A DNA stretch of 64,000 bases from Dyella terrae (lineage in GTDB: Bacteria > Pseudomonadota > Gammaproteobacteria > Xanthomonadales > Rhodanobacteraceae): NCBI RefSeq assembly GCF_022394535.1, contig NZ_CP089414.1:4960001-5024000 (forward strand). Direction: 5' to 3'. Below, one piece after another: positions 1 through 7,580 of this stretch. The first letter of the stretch is position 1. Each line of letters starts with the position of its first letter. The translations under genes and the position numbers were made by a program. A model generated the notes under the pieces. The model made no database searches and was not told the origin of the DNA. It worked only from the letters and a program-made list of their open reading frames with translations.

Positions 1-161
1 AGTGCGAGCGCGCCGCACAGTGTTATCGCCCAGCCGAGCAGACTTGCCGCGCCAAACGGCGCCATGGCTGCGGGCAGTACGAAGATGCCCGAGCCGATGA
101 TGTTGCCGATCACCAGCGCGACCAGTGTCCACTGGCCGATCACACGCGTGGTGCCGCTCAT
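1..161 (-). CDS. Amino acid permease (APC superfamily), N-terminal part only
   Basis: Only the first 53 codons are in the window; the gene runs off the left edge. It starts at ATG 161 (complement) and reads as a short polar head followed by a hydrophobic first helix containing GNIIGSGIF, the glycine-rich signature of APC-type amino acid/polyamine transporters. The product should be a cytoplasmic-membrane transporter. The start codon overlaps the stop of the upstream Rieske oxygenase gene (ATGA at 158-161), so the two are probably translationally coupled. The substrate cannot be told from this fragment. Confidence 0.8.
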   Translation of the reverse strand, partial: MSGTTRVIGQWTLVALVIGNIIGSGIFVLPAAMAPFGAASLLGWAITLCGALA

Positions 162-1252
162 GCGTCGGCCTTCGTTTCGCGATAGGCGCGACGCACCATC
201 TCGTGAAAGTGGTGCACTGCATTTTCCCGCAGCGGATTCAGGCGGCCGGCCTCGTACGAGCCCGATGCCAATCCGCGCTGTACGTCCGCGCAGATGGTGA
301 CGTCTTCGTCCTGCACTTCGTCGCTGAACTCGACGTCGCGTGCGCGCCGCGCCTGTGCTTCCGGACTGTCGTCGGGTGGGTAATAGAAATCGAACTCTAC
401 CCGGCAGCGATCTACGCCCAGTGGCAGCACGCGGTTGGTCTGCAAGCGCGCGGGCAAGATATTGAGCATCGTGTTGGGATGGATGAAGTAGTACAGCGCC
501 TCACCGCTGCCATACAGGTCCCCCGAACTTTCCAGCGGGCTGTACTGGAACGAATACCACTGCGCCGTTTCGGTGATGTAGCTGCGGTAATCGAGCAGGC
601 TATTGAGGCCAGGGTGAATGTGCGGGACGTGGTAACCCTCCAGATAGTTGTCCACGTACACCTTCCAGTTGCAGGCCACGTCGTAGCTCGCTCGATGATG
701 GAACTGATAGTTCTCCAGCGAGCGTTCCGGGCCCAACCGTTCATCGATGCCGGCCACCAGCTCCCGAAAAGGCGGCGCCTCACCGATCGCCACAAACACC
801 AACCCCTGCCATACCTGTACGCGCACCTCAGGCAGACGGATATCCGACGGATTGAAATCCTGCGCGCGGCCCATCTCGGGCGCACCGCGCAGCACGCCGT
901 CGAGGCCGTACGTCCAACCGTGGTAGCGACAGCGCAGAGCCTTCGCGCCACGGCCATCGCAACCGGCGATAGGGCCCGCGCGGTGGCGGCATACGTTGTG
1001 GAAGGCTCGGATGATGTTGTCCTCACCGCGCACGATGATCAGCGGCAAGCCGGCGATCTCCGTGACCACGTGATCGCCTGACTCAAGTATTTGCGACTGG
1101 TGGCAAACCAACTGCCAGCTGCGCGCGAAGATGGCGCGTGCGTCCAGGTGAGGCATGCGTGGATCGGTATAGAAGCGGGCGGGCAGTGTCAGCGCGTAGT
1201 CGAGCGGCTGGGGCGCAAGAACGGAGTCGTCGAGCAGGTCACGCATGGACAC
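158..1252 (-). CDS. Rieske 2Fe-2S aromatic-ring-hydroxylating-type oxygenase, alpha subunit
   Basis: 364 residues from GTG 1252; an in-frame ATG two codons later (1246) is an alternative start. The Rieske cluster ligands are C88 and H90 (CRHRAG) and C108 and H111 (CRYHGW). The mononuclear iron site is visible as DNYLEGYHVPHIHP (H208, H213), with D317 in QDEDVT as the likely third ligand. This layout resembles choline/carnitine monooxygenase-like and other group I Rieske oxygenases that hydroxylate small amines or aromatics. No ferredoxin reductase lies in the window, so electrons must come from elsewhere. The gene is coupled by a 4-base overlap to an amino-acid-type permease, which suggests uptake and oxidation of one nitrogenous substrate (inference). 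Confidence 0.88.
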   Translation of the reverse strand: MSMRDLLDDSVLAPQPLDYALTLPARFYTDPRMPHLDARAIFARSWQLVCHQSQILESGDHVVTEIAGLPLIIVRGEDNIIRAFHNVCRHRAGPIAGCDGRGAKALRCRYHGWTYGLDGVLRGAPEMGRAQDFNPSDIRLPEVRVQVWQGLVFVAIGEAPPFRELVAGIDERLGPERSLENYQFHHRASYDVACNWKVYVDNYLEGYHVPHIHPGLNSLLDYRSYITETAQWYSFQYSPLESSGDLYGSGEALYYFIHPNTMLNILPARLQTNRVLPLGVDRCRVEFDFYYPPDDSPEAQARRARDVEFSDEVQDEDVTICADVQRGLASGSYEAGRLNPLRENAVHHFHEMVRRAYRETKADA

Positions 1253-1368
1253 ATCACCGGCAGCTATTTGTCCTACTATTTAAACCTATGGGGGCGGCAA
1301 GGGAAGGGGGGGGATGCGGCCGGCGCCTCAAATGTGGGGTGGTTGCTCGCCTCATCGTTTCGATGAAA

Positions 1369-2140
1369 CCGTCATCCCTGCGTAGGCAGGGATCCAGTAG
1401 CCGTGGGTATGGTTGTCGCTTCATGCGCTGCCGCGATCTGGCCGCTTACGCAGCGGGCGTTTCGACCTCCTGCCGGAGGCCGGGTTACTTTTCTTTGTTG
1501 GTCCAAAAGATCCCACGGGGACTAGCTTCGCGTCGAAAGTAACCCAAAGAAAATGGCCGATAAGGCCAACGCCCGCAGCATTACCTTGGGATAAGCCCGA
1601 ACGCTCGAGGAACGTTGCTGCTTGGCAACCTTCGCCGCTACACAGCAGGTACTTCAGAGCGCTTCGCAACGCGCCGTCGCGGAGAGGACTTAAAGCAGGC
1701 TTCGCTACGCTTCCCGACCGGTGTGGAGAACTCGCCACACAACGGCACTCCATTTCTTCCCTGAACTTTCCTAACCTTGTGCACCAAGGCAGGAGCAACG
1801 CGACTTGCCGCGATGCGATGTGCAGCGAAGCTGCACGAGCCGTCGGCTCGGTGCTTTTGACCTTCGGGCCCCCTGTGCGGCGGTGAGGGGTGGACGAGAA
1901 GGCCCGCAGGGGGGATCGGCAAGGATGCCGATCCCTTTTCGCCGGGGCAGGAGCCCCGTCGAAAAGCCCGGCCGCCCCTCACGAACTGGCCGGCGCAGCC
2001 GGCCAGCGCCAAGTGGGGGTGCCTTTCTCTTTGGTTACTTTCTCTTGGGCAAGCAAGAGAAAGTGACCCGGCCTCCGGTAGGAGGACGGAAGCCCGCCGC
2101 AGGCGAGCCAAGTCGCCGCATCGCTAAAATCAAGCGATAA
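1369..2140 (+). repeat. Long structured intergenic repeat, copy A
   Basis: A gene-free stretch that matches 9064-9973 segment by segment. It begins with GTCATCCCTGCG...CAGGGATCCAG and contains a chain of hairpins: 1821-1835, 1836-1850, 1912-1935 (AAGGAT loop), 1943-1958 (AGGA loop), 1986-2006 and 2033-2068 (15 bp). A longer pairing joins 1883-1890 to 1975-1982 and encloses the AGGA hairpins. Several stems differ from copy B by paired changes. ORFs of 90-157 codons can be read through it on both strands, but they look like no known family and follow the repeat, so they are not annotated. The 116 bases before it (1253-1368) hold nothing recognisable apart from the upstream region of the Rieske gene. 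Confidence 0.85.
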
Positions 2141-2202
2141 AACCAAATCTTCGCGTTAGCGATAAAAAGCAGCACAAACGACAGAAGACGCCAACCAACC
2201 CA

Positions 2203-4071
2203 TCAAGCCTCAGCCAACTGCTGCTGCACCTCATTAATCGAATTACGAATACGCTGACTAAAAATCGAATCCTCGTGATGGATCAACACCAGCCGCTCCG
2301 TCGCCCGCGTCATCGCCACATAAAGCAAGCGCGCCTCCTCCGTTTCATTCTTGCCCGGCTTCGGCAACGACCCAAGCCCCGGAATGATCACCAGCGGAAA
2401 CTCCAGACCCTTGCTCGAATGCATGGTGATCAGTTTCACCGTGTCGTCCACGACAAAGAGCGAGCTAGCACCATTGCCTTCCGCCAGTTGGCTGGGAATA
2501 CCTGCTTGCTGCAACGCCTCATGCAGTTTTTCTCCCTCCCAGCTGTTGCGGAAAATGACTGCCATGTCCGGCAGGCGCCGTCCGGCGGTTCGTTCCTCGC
2601 GCAGGCGATGAATGATCGCGGGAAGTTGATCCTTCTGCTGTTCGACGCGGATAAGTTCAGGCAGCGCGCCGCGCCGCCCGGCGCTTTGCGGTTCGATCAA
2701 CGGAATGCCGTCATCGTCTTCGTCGTGCCCCAGTAGCAGCTCGTTGGCGAATACGCGTGCCACGGAGAGGATTTCCAGGGTGTTGCGGTAATTGAGCTTG
2801 AGGATGGTGGTGCGGCCTTGCGCCTGCACGCCCAGGCTCTTCCAGCTGAGCTTTTTGCGATTGGCTTGGCCGTAGATGTTCTGCGCGTCGTCGTACAACA
2901 CCAGCAGCGAGTTGGTGTTGGGATCGATCATCTGCACGATGAGCTTGTACCACTCGGGTTCGAAGTCGTGGCCTTCGTCGATCAGCACCGCGCCGTACTG
3001 GAAGCGCGGGATCTGGCCGCTATCCACGCCCGCGATAACGGCGGGCGGCAGCTCTTCGGCGACATGGGGGCCGTCTTCCGGCACCGGCACGTGGTAGGCG
3101 GTGAGCATGCTGCGGCACCACCTGTGGAAGTTGTAGACCTGCACTTTGTCGCTGAGGCCGCGTTCGCCCATCAGTTGCTCGAGCCGCGCGGCGAGTGCCG
3201 TGTTGTAGCAGAGCACGAGGATAGGCTTGGATAGCGTGCGCGCCAATTCCATGGCGCGGAAACCCAGGATCATCGTTTTGCCCGAGCCCGCGACGCCGTG
3301 AATGATGCGGTGTTCGTCGCCCAGCGAACGCGCCAGCATTTCCTGCTGCGCGTCCATCACTTGGATCAGGTCGGGAATGGCTACCTTGCTGACTTTGCTG
3401 CGCGCACCGGCGGCGAACAGGCCGAACTGACCTTCGCCGGCCTCTACGCGGATATCGGGGAACAGGTGCCAGCGCACACGGTCGATCTGCGGCAGCGTGA
3501 GCGCGGTAGGGAATATCTGCGGGAACATTGCCCACAGGCGCTCCTGAAATGCCTCCGATTCCACCGACTCGAACATCTCGTCCTGACAGATCGCGAGGTG
3601 CGCGGGAATCGCCGACTCGAGCTGACCAGCCTCGAACTGCTTGCGGCTGATATTGGCGAGCACCACGCCATGGCCCAGCGGCATCTGCAGCCGACCTTCA
3701 TAGGCATGGCCCGGCGGATAACACAGGGCGGGATCGCGCTGCAGCATCTTGGCGATCTCGTTCGCGCCGTCGCGGGCCTGCATCAGCGGGTTGTGTTCCT
3801 TCAGGCTGCTGTTGCCGGCGATCAGGGTGAACAAGGTGCGGTCAGCCTGCTGGATGCTGCCAGGCTTCCAGTCCTTTACCTCCAGCACCAGCAAGCCACG
3901 CCGTGGGTGGAACACGATGAAGTCGGGGCGGCGCTCTTTCGGGCCGATGGCCACGTCGTACCACAGCAGGTAGTCGGCCTCGAGTTTCTGCTCCAGGCGT
4001 TCGGAGAAGCGTTTTTCGCCGCCGGTCATCTCGGGCAGGCAGCTGTTTCGGGATGGAATGAGCGTCGCCAC
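2203..4071 (-). CDS. NERD-domain superfamily I (UvrD/Rep-like) DNA/RNA helicase
   Basis: 622 residues. The N-terminus is a nuclease-related NERD domain with the expected acidic and lysine residues D50 (RRPDFIV) and E64/K66 (LEVKDW). It is followed by an SF1 helicase core: Walker A GVAGSGKT (259-266), Walker B LIDEGHD (363-369), NYRN near 427 (motif IV region), HSSKGLEF (551-558, motif V) and YVAMTRA (584-590, motif VI). The protein should therefore be a cytoplasmic ATP-dependent helicase fused to a restriction-endonuclease-like fold. NERD helicases occur in DNA repair and defence contexts, but no defence partner is nearby. The gene stands alone, between repeat A and a VOC gene remnant. Confidence 0.88.
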   Translation of the reverse strand: MATLIPSRNSCLPEMTGGEKRFSERLEQKLEADYLLWYDVAIGPKERRPDFIVFHPRRGLLVLEVKDWKPGSIQQADRTLFTLIAGNSSLKEHNPLMQARDGANEIAKMLQRDPALCYPPGHAYEGRLQMPLGHGVVLANISRKQFEAGQLESAIPAHLAICQDEMFESVESEAFQERLWAMFPQIFPTALTLPQIDRVRWHLFPDIRVEAGEGQFGLFAAGARSKVSKVAIPDLIQVMDAQQEMLARSLGDEHRIIHGVAGSGKTMILGFRAMELARTLSKPILVLCYNTALAARLEQLMGERGLSDKVQVYNFHRWCRSMLTAYHVPVPEDGPHVAEELPPAVIAGVDSGQIPRFQYGAVLIDEGHDFEPEWYKLIVQMIDPNTNSLLVLYDDAQNIYGQANRKKLSWKSLGVQAQGRTTILKLNYRNTLEILSVARVFANELLLGHDEDDDGIPLIEPQSAGRRGALPELIRVEQQKDQLPAIIHRLREERTAGRRLPDMAVIFRNSWEGEKLHEALQQAGIPSQLAEGNGASSLFVVDDTVKLITMHSSKGLEFPLVIIPGLGSLPKPGKNETEEARLLYVAMTRATERLVLIHHEDSIFSQRIRNSINEVQQQLAEA

Positions 4072-4192
4072 TGGGAGCTGCCTCTTGCCTTTCCTTGGGT
4101 GTACGCGGGGCGTTTCAGGTCCGGCGACGTTAACGGATCGGCGGGAGGAGTCAATCTAGCCGGCCTGTCACCGGGAGGGGGGGCTGGGATTT

Positions 4193-4321
4193 TCGCCAAG
4201 ACGCCGATCTGGCACCGTGCGTGATCCCTTGGGTCACGAATGGCTGGTGGGGCACGAGATCGAGAAGGTCAGCGCCGAGGAAATGCAGCGGCGCTACGAC
4301 GCGGTTACCGCTGAGTGTTAG
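4193..4321 (+). pseudogene. C-terminal remnant of a VOC/PhnB-like glyoxalase-fold protein
   Basis: Reading the + strand in the frame that ends at TAG 4319-4321 gives about 40 residues containing GTVRDPLGHEW and AEEMQRRYDAV. These are typical of the C-terminal end of PhnB-like vicinal oxygen chelate proteins (DPFGHxW...SPEEMxRR). The upstream three quarters of the gene are absent: the preceding bases are the upstream region of the divergent helicase gene. There is no start codon or ribosome binding site. I read it as a decayed fragment. The family assignment rests on recalled family motifs, not on a search. Confidence 0.65.
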
Positions 4322-4324
4322 GCC

Positions 4325-5248
4325 TTAACGCCAACGATGAAGCGTGTCGCCTGCGACACCGACACGCGCGCATGCGCGGCTGGCGATGCCGTCGGGCAGC
4401 GCCATGCGAAACACCGGGGCGACTGACCATAGCGCCCGTGCCGCCAGTCGCGACTGTGCACGTTGCAGTGGTGTGCGCTCCAATAAAGCATCCGCCCACG
4501 GGGGCAATAAGGCGGCGCCCGCTTGCAGAAAAACGTCGCGCGACAAGCCCGCCACCGGCACGGGGAGCCGCACGCGATACAACACCGCCAGCACCTCGCG
4601 CGAGCGTTCGGTAAAACGCAATTCGGGGCGCATGCGTCGGAAGTAGGTAGTGATCTCCGCTTCGGATGCCGGTACGTCGCGCGCGCCCAGCGCCTCGGCA
4701 ATGCGTCGCACCTCGTCGTAATAGCGATCCGCTGCACCGGCAGGAAGATTGATGTGGCTATAACGACGATAGCCCTGCAAAAAGCTGTAGGCCTCGGTGA
4801 CATGCACCCAGGTGAGGAGGTCCGGATCGTCGGCGGCGTATGGCCGTCCATCTTCGCCCACGCCCTTCACCTGCGCATGAATCTGCTTCACCCGCTCGAT
4901 CAGCATCTGCGCTTGGTCGAGCGGCGCGTAGCTGGTGCCGCTGACGAAGGACGTAGTGCGACGCAGGCGGCCGATCAGGTCCTCGCGAAAATTGGAGTGA
5001 TCCCACACGCCCGCGAGTGCGAGCGGGTGCAAGGTCTGCAGCATCAATGCCGCAAGGCCGCCTGCAAGCATGCCCGGGAAGTCGCTGTGCACGCGCCAAG
5101 TGGCGCTGTCTGGGCCAAACAGGCCTGGATCACCGACCGGATGATCATAGTCGACGTGCCCGCCACCGCCGCGTGGAAACGCGCTGAGCACCCAACGTCG
5201 GATGGGTTCACGGGCAGGGCGGGTAAGTAGGTTCCACGGTGAAGTCAT
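4325..5248 (-). CDS. Oxygenase MpaB/Lcp-like family (DUF2236)
   Basis: 307 residues. The N-terminal third carries the family pattern GDPGLFGPDSATWRVH, then MLQTLHPLALAGV and HSNF. DUF2236 includes the mycophenolic acid enzyme MpaB and the heme-dependent latex clearing protein Lcp, so an oxidative role is plausible, but the natural substrate in bacteria of this type is unknown. There is no obvious signal peptide. The stop lies only 3 bases from the VOC remnant on the other strand, and the start faces the aromatic attenuator across about 85 bases. It seems to be a single-gene unit. Confidence 0.8.
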   Translation of the reverse strand: MTSPWNLLTRPAREPIRRWVLSAFPRGGGGHVDYDHPVGDPGLFGPDSATWRVHSDFPGMLAGGLAALMLQTLHPLALAGVWDHSNFREDLIGRLRRTTSFVSGTSYAPLDQAQMLIERVKQIHAQVKGVGEDGRPYAADDPDLLTWVHVTEAYSFLQGYRRYSHINLPAGAADRYYDEVRRIAEALGARDVPASEAEITTYFRRMRPELRFTERSREVLAVLYRVRLPVPVAGLSRDVFLQAGAALLPPWADALLERTPLQRAQSRLAARALWSVAPVFRMALPDGIASRACARVGVAGDTLHRWR

Positions 5249-5332
5249 GCGGGCAGTTTAGCGTTCGCCAAGCGTGTTGGTTTCAAATGCATCCTTTGCA
5301 TGCGCGAAAAGCCTGTGTTATTCCTTATCGCC

Positions 5333-5416
5333 ATGACCTTCCACGCCACCCGCCAGTATTTTTGGTTTTACGGCTATCCGATGCCGCTGGCGGAGGGTTG
5401 GTCGCGATTGTCTTAA
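5333..5416 (+). CDS. Aromatic-rich leader peptide of the DAHP synthase gene
   Basis: A 27-codon ORF from ATG 5333 to TAA 5414-5416. Residues 9-15 are YFWFYGY: six of seven are Tyr, Phe or Trp, and a further Trp comes at residue 23. It lies directly upstream of an intrinsic terminator and the DAHP synthase gene. Known attenuator leaders (pheL, trpL, pheST leader) have the same design: ribosome stalling at the aromatic codons reports charged-tRNA supply. The codons cover all three aromatic amino acids, which fits the common first step of their synthesis. No strong Shine-Dalgarno sequence precedes the ATG. Confidence 0.85.
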   Translation: MTFHATRQYFWFYGYPMPLAEGWSRLS

Positions 5417-5461
5417 CGACAAGACACCATTCCCAAAAAGGCCGCCAGCCACCACTGGCGG
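5350..5461 (+). promoter_or_regulatory. Transcription attenuator: four alternating complementary segments
   Basis: Four exact 7-nt segments alternate: CCGCCAG at 5350-5356 (inside the leader ORF, just before the aromatic codons), CTGGCGG at 5387-5393, CCGCCAG at 5442-5448 and CTGGCGG at 5455-5461. Segment 1 pairs with 2, 2 with 3 (antiterminator) or 3 with 4 (terminator). A ribosome stalled on the aromatic codons would cover segment 1, free segment 2 to pair with 3 and allow read-through into the DAHP synthase gene. The pairing is seen directly; the mechanism is inferred from classical amino-acid attenuators. Confidence 0.85.
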
Positions 5462-5469
5462 CCTTTTTT
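5435..5469 (+). terminator. Intrinsic terminator of the aromatic attenuator
   Basis: Stem GGCCGCCAG (5440-5448) pairs with CTGGCGGCC (5455-5463) around a 6-nt loop, preceded by five A and followed by six T. It lies between the leader peptide stop and the DAHP synthase ribosome binding site, so it serves as the conditional terminator. Confidence 0.92.
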
Positions 5470-5501
5470 ATGGTCGCCAGTGGCCCCCCAAGGAGACCAC
5501 A

Positions 5502-6599
5502 GTGAACCCTTCTACCGACGATTTACGCATCCGCGCCATCACACCGCTCAGCACCCCGGCTGAGGTGATGCGCGATTGCGCTGCAAGCGTGCACGCCGCG
5601 CATACCGTGAGCGCCTCGCGACAGGCCCTGCATCGCATCCTGACGGGCGAGGACGACCGCCTCGCCGTGGTGATCGGCCCGTGCTCGATCCACGACACCC
5701 GTGCCGCGCTGGAGTACGCGGAGCGGCTGGTGGCGCAGCGCAGTCAGTATGCGGGGGAGCTTGAGATCGTGATGCGTGTGTACTTCGAAAAACCGCGCAC
5801 AACGGTGGGTTGGAAGGGGCTCATCAACGATCCCGACCTCGACGGCAGCTTCCGTATCGACAAGGGGCTGCGGCTGGCGCGTGGCTTGCTGCGCGACATC
5901 AACGAACTGGGCGTGCCGGCGGGCTGCGAGTTCCTGGACATGATCACGCCGCAGTACATCGCCGATCTCGTGGCCTGGGGCGCCATCGGCGCGCGCACCA
6001 CCGAGAGTCAGGTACATCGCGAATTGGCGTCCGGTCTTTCGTGCCCGGTGGGTTTCAAGAACGGTACCGATGGCAACGTGAAGATCGCCGTGGATGCGGT
6101 CAGTGCGGCATCGCAGCCGCATCATTTCATGGCCGTCACCAAGGGCGGCCAGACGGCCGTCGCCACGACCACGGGCAATGAGGACTGCCACGTGATTCTG
6201 CGTGGCGGAAAAACGCCGAACTACGATGCGCCCAGTGTGGATGCAGCATGCCTTGCCATCGCCAAGAGCGGGCAGGCGGCGCGCGTGATGATCGACGCCA
6301 GCCACGCGAACAGCAACAAGCAACCGGAAAACCAACCGTTGGTGATCGACGATATTGCCGCGCAGCTGTCGGCGGGCGAGCAGCGTATCGTTGGCGTGAT
6401 GGTGGAAAGCCACCTCCTTGGCGGTCGGCAGGATCTGGTGGAAGGACAACCGCTGCGCTATGGCCAGAGCATCACGGACGGCTGCATCGACTGGGACGCC
6501 TCGGTGCAGGTGCTCGATCGTCTCGCCCAGGCGGTGCGCGCACGCCGCATCGCGCGGCAGGCGGCACAGCGAACGGCGCGCCTGGCCTCCGGCTGCTGA
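5502..6599 (+). CDS. 3-deoxy-7-phosphoheptulonate (DAHP) synthase, type I
   Basis: 365 residues, GTG start chosen because AGGAG lies 6-7 bases upstream (5491-5495). The enzyme condenses phosphoenolpyruvate and erythrose 4-phosphate in the first step of the shikimate pathway. Family motifs include GPCSIHD (59-65), KPRTTVGWKGL, GARTTESQVHRE, VGFKNGTDG and DASHANS, which supply phosphoenolpyruvate, metal and phosphate contacts. Length matches AroG/AroF/AroH-type enzymes, but which amino acid inhibits it cannot be told from sequence. Expression should be set by the attenuator just upstream, whose leader is rich in Tyr, Phe and Trp codons. Confidence 0.96.
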   Translation: MNPSTDDLRIRAITPLSTPAEVMRDCAASVHAAHTVSASRQALHRILTGEDDRLAVVIGPCSIHDTRAALEYAERLVAQRSQYAGELEIVMRVYFEKPRTTVGWKGLINDPDLDGSFRIDKGLRLARGLLRDINELGVPAGCEFLDMITPQYIADLVAWGAIGARTTESQVHRELASGLSCPVGFKNGTDGNVKIAVDAVSAASQPHHFMAVTKGGQTAVATTTGNEDCHVILRGGKTPNYDAPSVDAACLAIAKSGQAARVMIDASHANSNKQPENQPLVIDDIAAQLSAGEQRIVGVMVESHLLGGRQDLVEGQPLRYGQSITDGCIDWDASVQVLDRLAQAVRARRIARQAAQRTARLASGC

Positions 6600-6611
6600 G
6601 CGAAAGTATGC

Positions 6612-7457
6612 TCAGTGCATGCTTTCACGGCTGGTGGCGCTGGGATCGACGGCGAGCGTCAACGTCGCCACCTGCAGGTTTCCCTCGAGGGACATCTGCG
6701 CGATGGAATCGCTGCCATGCTGATTCGTGTAGACGTTGTCTTCCGGCAGCGTAGTGCGCTCAAGGCCGTGCCGCTGATAGGCCTCGCCGGCCATGGCGTC
6801 GAGCGATGACGCTTCGGGAAAGAACAGCTGCCCCGTGTGCACCACCGTGCCGCCGCGATAGTGGCCGTCCTGCATCTTTCCGCCTGCGTGAAGCTTGAGG
6901 TGGATGTGATTGCAGCGGCCTGCGTAGTAGCCGGGGAAGATGGTGTGGAACGTGACCGCGCCTCGCGCATCAGCGATCTGCACGCCGCGCAGGAAGGTGA
7001 GCTGGTCCGAGGGCACGCTCTTCGGCGGCGCGCCACGTGGACCGCCGGCCAAGCCCGGTGGCATGCCGCCCGGCGGCGGACCCGGGGGAGGCGTGCCGTG
7101 TGCACCTCCGGGCGGTAGGCCCATGCCGGGACCGCCGGGCGACATGTGGGTGAAGCCGGAGTAGAGGCCCTGCGCATCGCAGTGCCAGATTTCCAGTGCG
7201 GTGTCGCTCAATGGGCGGCAGGTGCGGCTGTCCAGTACCTCAAAGCGCAGTGTGAGCGGCAGGCCGGGTTTGCCTTCCGTGATGTCCTGTCGCAGCAGGG
7301 CGCGATCGAGGTAATAGGGGCCTTCCGTCTGTTCCGCGCTCAGGCGGCAGGCCGGACGTCCATCCGGTAAGGCGCGTGCCACGCGAGAGAAGGGCAGGGC
7401 GGCGACGCCGCCAAGGCACATCTGCAGAAAATGACGTCGATTCCAGGTGATTTTCAC
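6612..7457 (-). CDS. Exported intradiol ring-cleavage dioxygenase-like protein
   Basis: 281 residues from GTG 7457, chosen because AGGA lies 6 bases upstream and the N-terminus then begins with a twin-arginine signal (NRRHFLQ, then a hydrophobic stretch). A longer frame to 7535 exists but has no better start. The catalytic fold is that of protocatechuate/catechol 1,2-dioxygenases: TEGPYYL supplies the first Tyr, and FPGYYAGRCNHIHLKL supplies the second Tyr, the Arg and the two His ligands of Fe(III). Between them sits a Gly/Pro-rich insert of about 40 residues with repeated GGP and PPG. Tat export implies a folded, metal-loaded periplasmic or secreted enzyme. The substrate is unknown. Confidence 0.85.
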   Translation of the reverse strand: MKITWNRRHFLQMCLGGVAALPFSRVARALPDGRPACRLSAEQTEGPYYLDRALLRQDITEGKPGLPLTLRFEVLDSRTCRPLSDTALEIWHCDAQGLYSGFTHMSPGGPGMGLPPGGAHGTPPPGPPPGGMPPGLAGGPRGAPPKSVPSDQLTFLRGVQIADARGAVTFHTIFPGYYAGRCNHIHLKLHAGGKMQDGHYRGGTVVHTGQLFFPEASSLDAMAGEAYQRHGLERTTLPEDNVYTNQHGSDSIAQMSLEGNLQVATLTLAVDPSATSRESMH

Positions 7458-7580
7458 TACGCGTCCTGAGCGGATGACGGGCGCCGCGATGGCGCAACTC
7501 TTCATCGAACGCGTTGGCGCGCGCGAGGATGACACGCGTGAACGATTCGTTGACGCGATGACTATTGTTCAGTCTTCCAA

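Noticed and set aside
1413..2111. Overlapping frames of 111-157 codons inside repeat A, and similar ones in repeat B (9065-10057)
   Set aside because: They follow the hairpin repeats, occur on both strands at once, and match no family I know. Differences between copies keep pairing rather than codons.
5296..5324. TTGCAT-17-TATTCC as promoter of the attenuator leader
   Set aside because: A start site from this promoter would fall almost on the leader ATG, leaving no room for a ribosome binding site, and the -10 match is weak.
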